DNA of 64,000 nucleotides from Pseudomonas fluorescens (GCF_001648775.1 NZ_LVEJ01000018.1:117403-181402), one strand, 5' to 3'. Numbered from the stretch's first letter, positions 18,717 to 27,151 are shown. The notes: generated by a model not told the origin, from the sequence alone. Made by a program: numbers and translations.

Positions 18717-20822
18717 ATGACCAAGACTCTCCATCACCGCGCCTGCCACCTGTGTGAAGCCATTTGCGGGCTGACCATCGAGACCACTGAAACTGACGGC
18801 AATGTCGCGATCACCTCGATCAAGGGTGATGCGCTCGACACCTTCAGCCGTGGCCACATCTGCCCCAAGGCTGTGGCCTTGCAAGACATCCAGAACGACC
18901 CCGACCGCCTGCGCCAGCCGATGCGCCGGATTGGCAGCGAGTGGCTGCCGATCGAGTGGGACCAGGCGTTTGCGCTGGTGGCCGAGAAACTGGCGGCGAT
19001 TCAGGAGCGCCATGGGCAGAACGCCGTTGCCGTCTATCAAGGCAACCCGAGTGTGCATAACTACGGGCTGATGACCCACAGCAACTATTTCCTCGGGCTG
19101 TTGAAAACGCGCAATCGTTTTTCGGCGACCTCGGTCGATCAGTTGCCGCATCACCTGAGCAGCTATCTGATGTACGGCCACGGCCTGCTGCTGCCGATTC
19201 CGGACATTGATCACACGGACTTCATGTTGATCCTCGGCGGTAATCCGCTGGCGTCCAATGGCAGCATCATGACCGTGCCGGATGTCGAAAAACGTTTAAA
19301 AGCGATTCAGGCGCGTGGCGGTAAAGTGGTGGTGGTCGATCCACGGCGCAGCGAGACGGCGGCGATGGCCGATCAGCATTTGTTCGTGCGCCCCGGTGGC
19401 GATGCGGCCTTGTTGTTTGGCGTGCTCAACACGCTGTTCAGCGAAGGCCTGACCCGCGAAAGCCATTTGCCCGTTGATGGGCTGGATGACGTTCGCGCAG
19501 CTGTCGCAGGTTTCACTGCTGAGGCCATGAGCCCGCTGTGCGCCGTGCCTGCCGGACAGATCCGCCAACTGGCCCGCGACTTCGCCGCCGCGCCGAGCGC
19601 GGTGTGCTATGGCCGCATGGGCGTATCGACGCAGGCTTTCGGCACGCTGTGTCATTGGGTGGTGCAGTTGATCAATCTGGTCACCGGCAACCTCGATCGC
19701 GTTGGTGGTGCGCTGTGCACAGAGCCGGCGGTGGACCTGGTGGCGTCGACCTCGGGCGGGCATTTCAACAAATGGCAAAGCCGCGTTTCCGGGCGTCCCG
19801 AGTACGGCGGCGAGTTGCCAGTGTCGGCGCTGGCCGAAGAGATGCTGACAGAAGGTGAGGGGCAGATTCGCGCGTTGATCACCGTCGCCGGCAACCCGGT
19901 GTTGTCGACGCCGAACGGGCGGCAATTGGAGCAGGCGCTGGACGGCCTGGAGTTCATGCTCAGCATTGATCTGTACATCAACGAGACCACGCGTTACGCC
20001 GATCTTATTCTGCCGTCGACCTCGGCCCTGGAAAATGATCACTACGACACCACGTTCAACCTGTTTGCGGTGCGCAACGTCACCCGCTTCAACCGTGCGA
20101 TCCTCGCCAAACCCGAGGGCGCGCTGCATGACTGGGAGATCTTTGTGGGCCTGGCCAAGGCCTTCGCCGAGAAGACCGGCAAAGAACTGAAACCGACCAT
20201 GCCGCCCTCGAAGATGATCGACATGGGCCTGCGCATGGGTATGTACGGTGACGCGTCCGAACAAAAACTCTCGTTGGCGACCCTGTTTGATCATCCTCAC
20301 GGGATCGACCTCGGCGCGCTGAAAGCGAACCTGGCGTCGCGTCTGAAAACGCCGAATCAGCGTGTGCAGGCCGCGCCGCCGGAAATCCTCGCTGACCTCG
20401 CACGTTTCGCTGAATTGCAGGCGCCGGCCGCCGATGAGCTGTTGATGATCGGGCGCCGCCATGTGCGCAGCAACAACTCCTGGATGCACAACTATCACCG
20501 CTTGGTGAAGGGCAAGCCGCGTCATCAGTTGCTGATGCACCCGGATGACCTTGCCAGTCGTGGGCTTAACGATGGTCAGTGGGTGCGCGTCAGTTCGCGG
20601 GTCGGGCAGATCGAGGTGGAGGTGATCGGCAGTCTGGACATGATGAAAGGCGTGGTCAGTCTGCCGCACGGTTGGGGGCATGCGCGGCCGGGTGTGCAGA
20701 TGGCGATTGCCAGTGGTCAGCCAGGGTCGAGTGCCAATGACCTCACCGATGAATGCCAGCTCGACGAGTTGTCCGGCAACGCGGCACTTAATGGCGTGCC
20801 GGTGACGGTGGCGGCGGCTTGA
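18717..20822 (+). CDS. Molybdopterin-dependent oxidoreductase, DMSO reductase family
   Basis: A 701-residue enzyme with the FeS domain of formate dehydrogenase/nitrate reductase alpha chains: [4Fe-4S] ligands C10, C13, C17 and C49 followed by PK; a Mo-pterin domain with NPLASNGS and DPRRSETA; and a C-terminal MoCo-binding domain (GQWVRVSSRVG, LPHGWGH). The stretch that usually supplies the metal ligand (near residue 140) has no Cys or Sec, unlike classic formate dehydrogenases; Asp or Ser could serve. No beta or gamma subunit and no accessory genes are adjacent, so the electron partner is unknown. Confidence 0.88.
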   Translation: MTKTLHHRACHLCEAICGLTIETTETDGNVAITSIKGDALDTFSRGHICPKAVALQDIQNDPDRLRQPMRRIGSEWLPIEWDQAFALVAEKLAAIQERHGQNAVAVYQGNPSVHNYGLMTHSNYFLGLLKTRNRFSATSVDQLPHHLSSYLMYGHGLLLPIPDIDHTDFMLILGGNPLASNGSIMTVPDVEKRLKAIQARGGKVVVVDPRRSETAAMADQHLFVRPGGDAALLFGVLNTLFSEGLTRESHLPVDGLDDVRAAVAGFTAEAMSPLCAVPAGQIRQLARDFAAAPSAVCYGRMGVSTQAFGTLCHWVVQLINLVTGNLDRVGGALCTEPAVDLVASTSGGHFNKWQSRVSGRPEYGGELPVSALAEEMLTEGEGQIRALITVAGNPVLSTPNGRQLEQALDGLEFMLSIDLYINETTRYADLILPSTSALENDHYDTTFNLFAVRNVTRFNRAILAKPEGALHDWEIFVGLAKAFAEKTGKELKPTMPPSKMIDMGLRMGMYGDASEQKLSLATLFDHPHGIDLGALKANLASRLKTPNQRVQAAPPEILADLARFAELQAPAADELLMIGRRHVRSNNSWMHNYHRLVKGKPRHQLLMHPDDLASRGLNDGQWVRVSSRVGQIEVEVIGSLDMMKGVVSLPHGWGHARPGVQMAIASGQPGSSANDLTDECQLDELSGNAALNGVPVTVAAA

Positions 20823-20919
20823 ACGTGACTGTCGGGGAGACCGAGCATGGCGCTCGGGATTCCGTTACAATGCGTCACCGTGCCGACCCATGAGTCGGAA
20901 AGTTCAGCCGAGGTGCTCC

Positions 20920-21261
20920 ATGGATATCATCGAAACGATTAAAGAGCAGATTGCCAACAACACCATTCTGCTTTACATGAAAGGCTCGCCGAATGCCCCG
21001 CAGTGCGGCTTCTCCGCGAAAGCTGCGCAGGCTGTAATGGCGTGTGGCGAAAAGTTTGCGTACGTGGACATCCTGCAGAACCCGGAAATCCGCGCCAACC
21101 TGCCGAAGTACGCCAACTGGCCGACTTTCCCGCAACTGTGGGTCGGCGGTGAACTGGTCGGCGGTAGCGACATCATGACCGAGATGGCTGCAGACGGTTC
21201 GCTGCAAAGCACCATCAAAGCAGCTGTTGAAGCAGCAGCGGGGAACAAGTCCGAAGCTTGA
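20920..21261 (+). CDS. grxD: Monothiol glutaredoxin
   Basis: A 113-residue CGFS glutaredoxin (active Cys29 in QCGFSAKA; WPTFPQLWVGGELVGG follows). This class binds a [2Fe-2S] cluster with glutathione and delivers it to other proteins. I take the ATG at 20920 (MDIIETIKEQ); the frame start 30 bases earlier adds an unlikely leader. It faces bfrB across a shared terminator, in an iron-handling block. Confidence 0.95.
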   Translation: MDIIETIKEQIANNTILLYMKGSPNAPQCGFSAKAAQAVMACGEKFAYVDILQNPEIRANLPKYANWPTFPQLWVGGELVGGSDIMTEMAADGSLQSTIKAAVEAAAGNKSEA

Positions 21262-21270
21262 TCAGCTTTT

Positions 21271-21297
21271 GTGGGAGCGAGCTTGCTCGCTTCCACA
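21271..21297 (+). repeat. Single REP element, GCTTGCTCGC variant
   Basis: GTGGGAGCGAGCTTGCTC... directly after grxD, with an imperfect 3' half (TTCCACA instead of the usual continuation). Unpaired, unlike most copies in the window. Confidence 0.7.
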
Positions 21298-21329
21298 TGG
21301 GTTTCAGCATTGACTGAAATCCGGGCAAT

Positions 21330-21366
21330 AAAAAGCCCCGCGCCTCGAAAGAGGGCGGGGCTTTTT
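21330..21366. terminator. Bidirectional terminator between grxD and bfrB
   Basis: Twelve-base stem AAAAAGCCCCGC / GCGGGGCTTTTT around a 13-base loop, with T-runs on both strands. It can end both convergent genes. Confidence 0.9.
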
Positions 21367-21393
21367 AGTGTCTCGAGTTTAGCGGGCGCTAAC

Positions 21394-21867
21394 TTACTCT
21401 TCGCCCATCTGCGATTGCAGATAGTTCTCAAGACCGACTTTATCGATCAGGCCCAGTTGGGTTTCCAGCCAGTCGATATGTTCTTCTTCGGATTCGAGAA
21501 TGTCTTCCAGCAGTTCACGGCTGCCGAAGTCGCCAACGGTTTCGCAATGCGCGATCGCGGTCTTCAGGTCAGCGTGGCCAGTCTTCTCGATACGCAGGTC
21601 GCACTCCAGCATTTCCTGGGTGTGCTCGCCGATGTGCAGCTTGCCCAGATCCTGCACGTTCGGCAGGCCTTCGAGGAACAGGATGCGCTTGATCAGCTTG
21701 TCCGCGTGCTTCATCTCGTCGATGGATTCTTTGTACTCGTGTTTGCCGAGCTTGTTCAGACCCCAATCTTCATACATGCGCGCATGCAGGAAGTACTGAT
21801 TGATCGCGACCAGCTCATTGGCAAGGATCTTGTTGAGATGCTGGATGACTGTAATGTCGCCTTTCAT
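21394..21867 (-). CDS. bfrB: Bacterioferritin, heme-binding type
   Basis: A 157-residue ferritin-like subunit that assembles into a 24-mer iron store. All di-iron ferroxidase ligands are present: Glu18, Glu51, His54, Glu94, Glu127 and His130, plus the heme-ligand Met52, which marks the BfrB type. Bfd, encoded 200 bases upstream on the same strand, is known to mobilise iron by reducing the BfrB heme. The 200 bases between bfd and bfrB are AT-rich and include the bfd terminator on the bfd side, so bfrB has its own promoter. Confidence 0.96.
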   Translation of the reverse strand: MKGDITVIQHLNKILANELVAINQYFLHARMYEDWGLNKLGKHEYKESIDEMKHADKLIKRILFLEGLPNVQDLGKLHIGEHTQEMLECDLRIEKTGHADLKTAIAHCETVGDFGSRELLEDILESEEEHIDWLETQLGLIDKVGLENYLQSQMGEE

Positions 21868-22030
21868 GATCGGAGTCCTGCCCTGTAATAGCTGTATATA
21901 CGGCAGAGTTTGAGCTTCGTATTTATAAGTGTCAAACCTAAGTTATTGAATAATATATGAAAATTAATCGGAATAAGAATGTTTGTGTTCCGCGTCTGGA
22001 GCCTAAGCGTTTGATTTACAGGCATAAAAA

Positions 22031-22050
22031 AACCGGACATAAGTCCGGTT
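22031..22050 (-). terminator. Terminator of bfd
   Basis: Eight-base stem AACCGGAC / GTCCGGTT with a four-base loop; on the minus strand it is followed by seven T. It lies 18 bases after the bfd stop. Confidence 0.8.
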
Positions 22051-22067
22051 CTTTGAAATAGGGTGTA

Positions 22068-22286
22068 TTACGCAGCGGTAAATTCTACCGGATAGGGGAT
22101 CGCGGCCTGGGCGGTTTGCAGCTTGGTCAGGGTTTCGCGAACGACTTCCTTGGCAAGGCACGCACATTTGCCGCATTGGCTGGCGACGCCGGTAGCCTGG
22201 CGGACTTCTTTATAGCTGCAGCAACCTTCATAGATCGCTTCGCGGATCTGTCCGTCGGTGACGCCAGTGCAGAGACAAACATACAT
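22068..22286 (-). CDS. bfd: Bacterioferritin-associated ferredoxin
   Basis: A 72-residue [2Fe-2S] protein with the Bfd ligand pattern C4-x-C6 and C38-x2-C41. It binds BfrB and donates electrons to release stored iron under iron starvation. I start at the ATG at 22286 (MYVCLCTGVT), since the frame upstream adds ten residues before the conserved N terminus. A Fur-like box lies about 55 bases upstream, in agreement with iron repression. Confidence 0.94.
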   Translation of the reverse strand: MYVCLCTGVTDGQIREAIYEGCCSYKEVRQATGVASQCGKCACLAKEVVRETLTKLQTAQAAIPYPVEFTAA

Positions 22287-22600
22287 AAGTGAGAACCGTC
22301 GCTGGTTGTGACTCAATTGCGATGGATCTTAATGTTAACGAGAATGATTGTCAAAGTGCTTTCGGAACGCTTCAGCTGAATAACAGCCATGACTGACGAA
22401 CGGTATTTGCTGGCGATTCGCCTGGCCCCGTAAATGCAGCGGCGTTGCGCGCCTGCTTTGAAAAACCGTTAAGGACAGGCCAAATTCGCAGTGTATGATG
22501 GTCGGCCCTTGCGAAGGGGGTTCGTGTCACAGGGCTGTCGCCTGAGGGTGGCAGGCTGGCGCGGACCCTGAACTTCAAGTTTTTACACCAGGAGATATCA
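22287..22600. other. bfd / prx divergent intergenic region
   Basis: 314 bases with no gene seen. The left part carries the bfd promoter with the Fur box; the right part should carry the peroxiredoxin promoter and ends in CAGGAG before the ATG at 22601. No OxyR site could be assigned. Confidence 0.5.
22339..22353 (-). promoter_or_regulatory. Fur box upstream of bfd
   Basis: Read on the minus strand, TGACAATCATTCTCG matches the 7-1-7 Fur unit TGATAATNATTATCA at 11 of 14 informative positions. Fur with Fe2+ would repress bfd, as known in P. aeruginosa. Confidence 0.7.
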
Positions 22601-23203
22601 ATGAGCGTACTCGTAGGCAAACAAGCCCCTGACTTCACCGTCCCGGCCGTACTCGGCAATGGCGAGATCGTTGACAGCTTCACCCTGTCCTCGGCCATCA
22701 AAGGCAAATACGGCCTGGTGTTCTTCTACCCACTGGACTTCACCTTCGTCTGCCCGTCCGAGCTGATCGCTCTGGACAACCGCATGGCCGACTTCAAGGC
22801 ACGCAACGTTGAAGTGATCGCAGTGTCGATCGACTCGCACTTCACTCACAACGCATGGCGCAACACCCCAGTGAACAATGGCGGCATTGGCCAGGTGAAA
22901 TACACCATGGCTGCCGACATGAAGCACGACATCGCCAAGGCCTACGACGTTGAATCCGAAGGCGGCGTGGCTTTCCGTGGCGCGTTCCTGATCGACGACA
23001 AAGGCGTTGTCCGCTCGCAGATCATCAACGACCTGCCGCTGGGCCGTAACATGGAAGAGCTGATCCGTCTGGTCGACGCTCTGCAATTCCACGAAGAGCA
23101 CGGCGAAGTCTGCCCTGCCAACTGGAAAAAAGGCGACAAAGGCATGAACGCTTCGCCAGAAGGCGTTGCGGCTTACCTGACCGAGAACGCTGCTGCCCTG
23201 TAA
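22601..23203 (+). CDS. Typical 2-Cys peroxiredoxin (AhpC/TSA family)
   Basis: A 200-residue peroxidase: peroxidatic Cys51 in FTFVCPSE, resolving Cys171 in EVCPANW. It reduces hydrogen peroxide and organic peroxides with electrons from a thioredoxin-like or AhpF-type partner; no ahpF is adjacent. The SD site CAGGAG is strong. The homologue sits between rnt and bfd in P. aeruginosa (PA3529, from memory). Here a toxin-antitoxin cassette intervenes before rnt. Confidence 0.95.
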   Translation: MSVLVGKQAPDFTVPAVLGNGEIVDSFTLSSAIKGKYGLVFFYPLDFTFVCPSELIALDNRMADFKARNVEVIAVSIDSHFTHNAWRNTPVNNGGIGQVKYTMAADMKHDIAKAYDVESEGGVAFRGAFLIDDKGVVRSQIINDLPLGRNMEELIRLVDALQFHEEHGEVCPANWKKGDKGMNASPEGVAAYLTENAAAL

Positions 23204-23220
23204 GGCGCAACGTCGAGGTA

Positions 23221-23256
23221 CAAAAAACCGGCCCATGTGGCCGGTTTTTTTATGCG
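23221..23256 (+). repeat. Left copy of terminator direct repeat flanking the toxin-antitoxin cassette
   Basis: 36 bases identical at 35 positions to 24306-24341. The match covers the hairpin and also the following TTATGCG and preceding C, more than a common stem would require. The pair brackets a 1.05 kb segment. Confidence 0.8.
23222..23250 (+). terminator. Terminator of prx
   Basis: Twelve-base stem AAAAAACCGGCC / GGCCGGTTTTTT with a five-base loop and T-run. It is part of a 36-base sequence repeated at 24306-24341. Confidence 0.9.
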
Positions 23257-23449
23257 GGGAATTATTGGCAATAGCCGCTCGGCATCATTTGTTTCAAATG
23301 CGCGTAAAAAATACTGGATGACTGAACAGTGGCTGGATAGGGTTGTGGTCGAGCAATAACGGGGTGCGAGGGCGATGGCCTTCGCCTGAATCGCGCCTCA
23401 CTTCAGTAAGAACGGTGCAATGGATTGCATGATGCAGAAGGGGGTTCAA

Positions 23450-23890
23450 ATGCCGAGTAGCTTGGACGTTGCGGGTTATTTTCTCAGCCTGGAAGGGCAT
23501 GAGGGCGAGATCTCCAATCTCAAAATTCAAAAAATGGTTTATTACGCTCAAGGGTTCAGTCTGGCAGTCCATGGCGAGGCTCTCTTCCCTGAAAAGCTGG
23601 AAGCGTGGATGCACGGGCCAGTGGTTCCGGATCTGTATCGAAGATTCAGCCAATTTGGATCGAGTGCCATTCCTCCTCCAAGTGATTTCAACCCCGAAGT
23701 TTTCAGTGCCAAGCAACAAAGTTTACTCAACGAAGTGTTCGACGTTTATGGCCAATTCTCGGCGTGGAAACTGCGTCAGTTGACGCATGAAGAGGCCCCA
23801 TGGCGTAGAAACTTCAAGGAAGGGCAGTTCAGCCGAGAAATTCCCGCCTGCGAGATGCAGGAGTATTTCCGGGAGCATTTGGTGAACTGA
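23450..23890 (+). CDS. Panacea (SocA-like, DUF4065) domain antitoxin
   Basis: A 146-residue protein with the Panacea signature: an N-terminal DVAGYFLSLE helix, LKIQKMVYYAQGFSLA near residue 27-42, then LEAWMHGPVVPDLYRRF, and a C-terminal LTHEEAPWRRN...I. Panacea proteins are antitoxins that neutralise many unrelated toxins encoded beside them. I start at the ATG at 23450, which follows AAGGGGG by five bases, rather than the frame start at 23420. The next gene starts three bases after its stop. GC is lower than in the flanking genes. Confidence 0.8.
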   Translation: MPSSLDVAGYFLSLEGHEGEISNLKIQKMVYYAQGFSLAVHGEALFPEKLEAWMHGPVVPDLYRRFSQFGSSAIPPPSDFNPEVFSAKQQSLLNEVFDVYGQFSAWKLRQLTHEEAPWRRNFKEGQFSREIPACEMQEYFREHLVN

Positions 23891-23893
23891 AAA

Positions 23894-24304
23894 ATGGCCA
23901 GGTTCAAACGCAGGGAACGCGATGCGGTGATAGTAACGGCACGGACGTCCACCATCGAAATGGATTCATCGGAAGCGCGACCTCCGGTTTTCTCATTTGA
24001 ATATTTGCAGAATGGCTGGTGCATTCAAGATTGCGAGGCCGTCGAACGGTCGAAAATGCTTGAGCGTCTCAGGATCCTGGGAAAGATGCCTTGGAGAGAA
24101 TTGCGCAAGGAGCATAGGCATCGATATGGCTGTGAAACGATTGAGAGAAACAGCCTGAAAGTCGGGATACCTGATTTTTTAACAGGTGATGTCAGATTGT
24201 TGGTGTTTCGGGCTTTCGAACGTGTAGCGATGGTCGGTTACAAGAACCATCGGGTTTTTTACGTCGTGTGGATTGATCGAGAATTTAAGCTCTACAAGCA
24301 TTAA
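23894..24304 (+). CDS. Probable toxin partner of the Panacea antitoxin
   Basis: A basic 136-residue protein I cannot place in a named family with certainty. It opens MARFKRRERDAVIV, has FSFEYLQNGWCIQDC near residue 32 and a strand-rich C-terminal part VRLLVFRAF...MVGYKNHRVFYVVWIDREFKLYKH, which recalls the RelE/ParE-type toxin ending. Placed three bases after a Panacea gene, a toxin role is the simplest reading. No catalytic residue can be named. Confidence 0.65.
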   Translation: MARFKRRERDAVIVTARTSTIEMDSSEARPPVFSFEYLQNGWCIQDCEAVERSKMLERLRILGKMPWRELRKEHRHRYGCETIERNSLKVGIPDFLTGDVRLLVFRAFERVAMVGYKNHRVFYVVWIDREFKLYKH

Positions 24305-24305
24305 A

Positions 24306-24341
24306 CAAAAAACCGGCCCACGTGGCCGGTTTTTTTATGCG
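24306..24341 (+). repeat. Right copy of terminator direct repeat
   Basis: Matches 23221-23256 at 35 of 36 positions; one T/C change in the loop. Similarity fades within a few bases on either side. Confidence 0.8.
24307..24335 (+). terminator. Terminator after the toxin-antitoxin pair
   Basis: Twelve-base stem AAAAAACCGGCC / GGCCGGTTTTTT, differing from the prx terminator by one loop base. It can also serve rnt on the other strand. Confidence 0.85.
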
Positions 24342-24361
24342 CGGGATTTACTCAACGAAGA

Positions 24362-25039
24362 TCAGTCGTCGAAGTCTTCCCAGCCGCCCATCTGTTTCCA
24401 GCGGTTGACGATGCCGCAGAACAGCTCAGCGGTTTTCTCGGTGTCGTAACGCGCCGAGTGCGCTTCACGACCGTCGAAATCGATGTCGGCGGCCTGGCAG
24501 GCTTTCGCCAGTACGGTTTGACCGTACGCCAGACCGGCCAGCGTTGCGGTGTCGAAGCTGGAGAACGGGTGGAACGGGTTGCGTTTCATGTCCAGACGCG
24601 CGACCGCAGCGTTGAGGAAGCCGAGGTCGAAGCTGCTGTTGTGGCCGACCAGAATCGCACGCTTGCAGCCGTTGGCCTTCAGCGCTTTGCGGATACCACG
24701 GAAGATGTCGGTCAGCGCGGTTTCTTCGCTGACTGCCATGCGCAGGGGGTGATCGAGCTTGATCCCGGTGAACTCCAGCGCCGCCGCTTCAATGTTGGCG
24801 CCTTCAAACGGCTCAACGCGGAAGAAGTAGGTGTGATCGGGGTAAACGAAACCCTTTTCGTCCATGGCGATGGTGGTCGCGGCAATCTCCAGCAACGCAT
24901 CGGTGGCTGAATTGAATCCACCGGTTTCTACGTCGACGACAACCGGCAGGTAGCCACGAAAGCGTGCTGCCATCGGGTGACGGGAACCGCCACCGCCACT
25001 TTGACCGTCCAGTTCGTCGTCGAAATGGTCTTCACTCAC
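24362..25039 (-). CDS. rnt: Ribonuclease T
   Basis: A 225-residue DEDDh exoribonuclease that trims the 3' ends of tRNA and other stable RNAs. Exo I has D36 and E38 in VVVDVETGGFN; Exo II has the LVGHNSSFDLGFLNAA segment; Exo III has the HSARYDTEKTAELF motif with the catalytic His and Asp. Its start overlaps the pyrC stop by four bases (ATGA), so the two are co-translated. Confidence 0.95.
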   Translation of the reverse strand: MSEDHFDDELDGQSGGGGSRHPMAARFRGYLPVVVDVETGGFNSATDALLEIAATTIAMDEKGFVYPDHTYFFRVEPFEGANIEAAALEFTGIKLDHPLRMAVSEETALTDIFRGIRKALKANGCKRAILVGHNSSFDLGFLNAAVARLDMKRNPFHPFSSFDTATLAGLAYGQTVLAKACQAADIDFDGREAHSARYDTEKTAELFCGIVNRWKQMGGWEDFDD

Positions 25040-26082
25040 GCGTGTTCCTCCAGCAGGCGCCAGCGCAGTTTTTCACCGGCGCGCAGCGGGATAACGTTCA
25101 GCTCGCCAAACGGCAGGCTCGTTGGGGCAGTCCATTCTTCACGAACCAGGGTGATGCGATCGGTGTTCGTCGGCAAGCCGTAGAAGCGCGGACCGTTGAG
25201 GCTGGCAAAAGCTTCGAGCTTGTCCAGCGCGTTACGCTGTTCGAAGGCTTCGGCATACATCTCGATGGCCGCGTACGCGGTGTAGCAGCCGGCACAGCCG
25301 CAGGCGGCTTCCTTGGCGTGCTGGGCGTGCGGCGCCGAGTCGGTGCCGAGGAAGAACTTCGCGCTGCCGCTGGTGGCGGCATCGAGCAGGGCTTCCTGAT
25401 GCGTGTTGCGCTTGAGGATCGGCAGGCAATAGAAGTGCGGCCGAATCCCGCCTACCAGCATGTGATTGCGGTTGTAGAGCAGGTGATGCGCGGTGATGGT
25501 CGCGCCAACGTTGGCCGAAGCCTCGTTGACGAATTGCACGGCGTCGCCGGTGGTGATGTGTTCGAACACCACTTTCAGGGTCGGGAAACGCTCGACCACG
25601 CGGCGCATGTGCTCATCGATGAAAATCTTTTCGCGGTCGAACACATCGACGTCGCCACGGGTGACTTCACCGTGGATCAGCAACGGCATGCCGACTTCGG
25701 CCATGGCTTCGATCGCCGGCAGAATCTTGTCGATGCTGGTGACCCCGGAGTCGGAGTTGGTGGTCGCGCCGGCCGGGTACAATTTGGCGGCGTGGACGAA
25801 ACCGCTGGCCTTGGCTTCACGAATTTCTTCGGGCTGGGTGCGGTCGGTGAGGTACAGCACCATCAACGGCTCGAAGCGACTGCCGGCCGGGCGGGCAGCG
25901 AGAATCCGCTGACGATAGCCGTCGGCTTCAGCGGCGTTGCGCACCGGAGGTACCAGGTTGGGCATGATGATGGCGCGGCCAAAAGTGCGCGCAACATCGG
26001 CAACGGTATTGGTCAACACGGCACCATCGCGAAGATGAATGTGCCAGTCGTCGGGACGCAGCAGGGTCAGGCGGTCGGACAT
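25036..26082 (-). CDS. pyrC: Dihydroorotase
   Basis: A 348-residue class II dihydroorotase that cyclises N-carbamoyl-aspartate to dihydroorotate in pyrimidine synthesis. Zinc ligands H14 and H16 (DWHIHLRDG), the region of the carboxylated Lys (AKLYPAGATTNS), and the GTDSAPHA motif with the catalytic Asp are present. Upstream of rnt in one transcript. Confidence 0.95.
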   Translation of the reverse strand: MSDRLTLLRPDDWHIHLRDGAVLTNTVADVARTFGRAIIMPNLVPPVRNAAEADGYRQRILAARPAGSRFEPLMVLYLTDRTQPEEIREAKASGFVHAAKLYPAGATTNSDSGVTSIDKILPAIEAMAEVGMPLLIHGEVTRGDVDVFDREKIFIDEHMRRVVERFPTLKVVFEHITTGDAVQFVNEASANVGATITAHHLLYNRNHMLVGGIRPHFYCLPILKRNTHQEALLDAATSGSAKFFLGTDSAPHAQHAKEAACGCAGCYTAYAAIEMYAEAFEQRNALDKLEAFASLNGPRFYGLPTNTDRITLVREEWTAPTSLPFGELNVIPLRAGEKLRWRLLEEHA

Positions 26083-26242
26083 GAGGGGATTCCAGGCGGG
26101 TCAAACTGAGGCGAATGCTACCGGAAAAGACTCTTGCAGGCACTCGCTATCAAGTTTTGCGGCAAGCGTCCGATATCCCGTAGGTATGCCGTAAACATAG
26201 TGTGAATCGGTCTTTGTGTTTCAGAAGCCAATGGAGCCTCCC

Positions 26243-27151
26243 GTGCGCCAGCGTTATTTAGCCTTGCTCAGTGTGTTTGCCAGCCTTCCGGCGATGGCGC
26301 TCACGTACCAGACCCGTCTGGAGAACATTGAGTGGACGGTCGCCGGCGACAAGTTCGAATGTCGTCTGACCCAGCCGATCACCGATTTCGGTTCGGGCGA
26401 GTTCGTGCGCAAGGCGGGCGAGCAGGCGATTTTCCGCCTGAATGCCTACAACGCCATGCTGGGTGGTGGCTCGGCGACGTTGCTGGCAGCCGCTGCGCCT
26501 TGGCAACCCGGCCGTGGTGACATCAATCTGGGTTCTGTCAGGCTCGGCAGCGGTAATGTGCTGTTCAACAGTTCGCAGTCGCAGGCCGGTGGTCTGATCA
26601 GCGGTCTGCTGGATGGTCGCAGTCCGGTCGTACGCCGTGCCTCGGGCGATGGCCGGGTCTCGGAAGTGCGTTTATTGCCGGTCAAGTTCAGCAAGGCGTT
26701 TAACGACTATCAGACGTGCGTGGCGAAATTGCTGCCGCAGAATTTCGACCAGATCAAGCAGTCTCAGATCGGCTTCCCCGGTGAAGGCGTTGACCTTGAT
26801 GCCGCCGCCAAGGCCAAGCTGCAAGTGATGCTCGAATTCATGAGGGCCGATCCGACGGTCAATCACATCGAGCTCGACGGCCACTCCGACAACAGTGGCA
26901 ATCGCCTGACCAACCGTGAGCTGTCGCGTCGCCGGGCGTTGGCGGTGGTCGATTTCTTCAAGGCCAATGGCATTCAGGAATCGCAGATCACCGTGCGTTT
27001 CCATGGCGAGCAATATCCCATCGTGCCGAACACCAATGCGGCCAATCGCGCGAAGAACCGTCGGGTCAATGTCAAGCTGGCGCGGGTGGCACCGACCACG
27101 GCTCCAGCACCGCAAGCGAGCACGCCTGCCAGTACCGCGGCGACTTCCTGA
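26243..27151 (+). CDS. motY: Flagellar stator-associated protein MotY (OmpA-like)
   Basis: A 302-residue periplasmic protein. The GTG at 26243 follows GGAG by six bases and gives a clean signal peptide (MRQRYLALLSVFASLPAMA, then LTYQTR). The N-terminal MotY domain is followed by an OmpA-like peptidoglycan-binding domain (about 190-290: HIELDGHSDNSGN, RRVNVKL). MotY forms the T ring that anchors the stator in polar flagella. The C-terminal tail is rich in Ala, Pro and Thr. Gene order pyrC-motY-argG matches other pseudomonads. Confidence 0.9.
   Translation: MRQRYLALLSVFASLPAMALTYQTRLENIEWTVAGDKFECRLTQPITDFGSGEFVRKAGEQAIFRLNAYNAMLGGGSATLLAAAAPWQPGRGDINLGSVRLGSGNVLFNSSQSQAGGLISGLLDGRSPVVRRASGDGRVSEVRLLPVKFSKAFNDYQTCVAKLLPQNFDQIKQSQIGFPGEGVDLDAAAKAKLQVMLEFMRADPTVNHIELDGHSDNSGNRLTNRELSRRRALAVVDFFKANGIQESQITVRFHGEQYPIVPNTNAANRAKNRRVNVKLARVAPTTAPAPQASTPASTAATS

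Noticed and set aside
18717..20822. Naming the molybdopterin enzyme a formate dehydrogenase (fdhF)
   Set aside because: The metal-ligand region lacks Cys/Sec and there are no accessory genes, so the specific name is not supported.
23450..24304. Reading the Panacea locus as a phage-derived gene pair with an integration site
   Set aside because: No integrase, tRNA or phage gene nearby; the flanking repeats are terminators, so I kept only the insertion idea.
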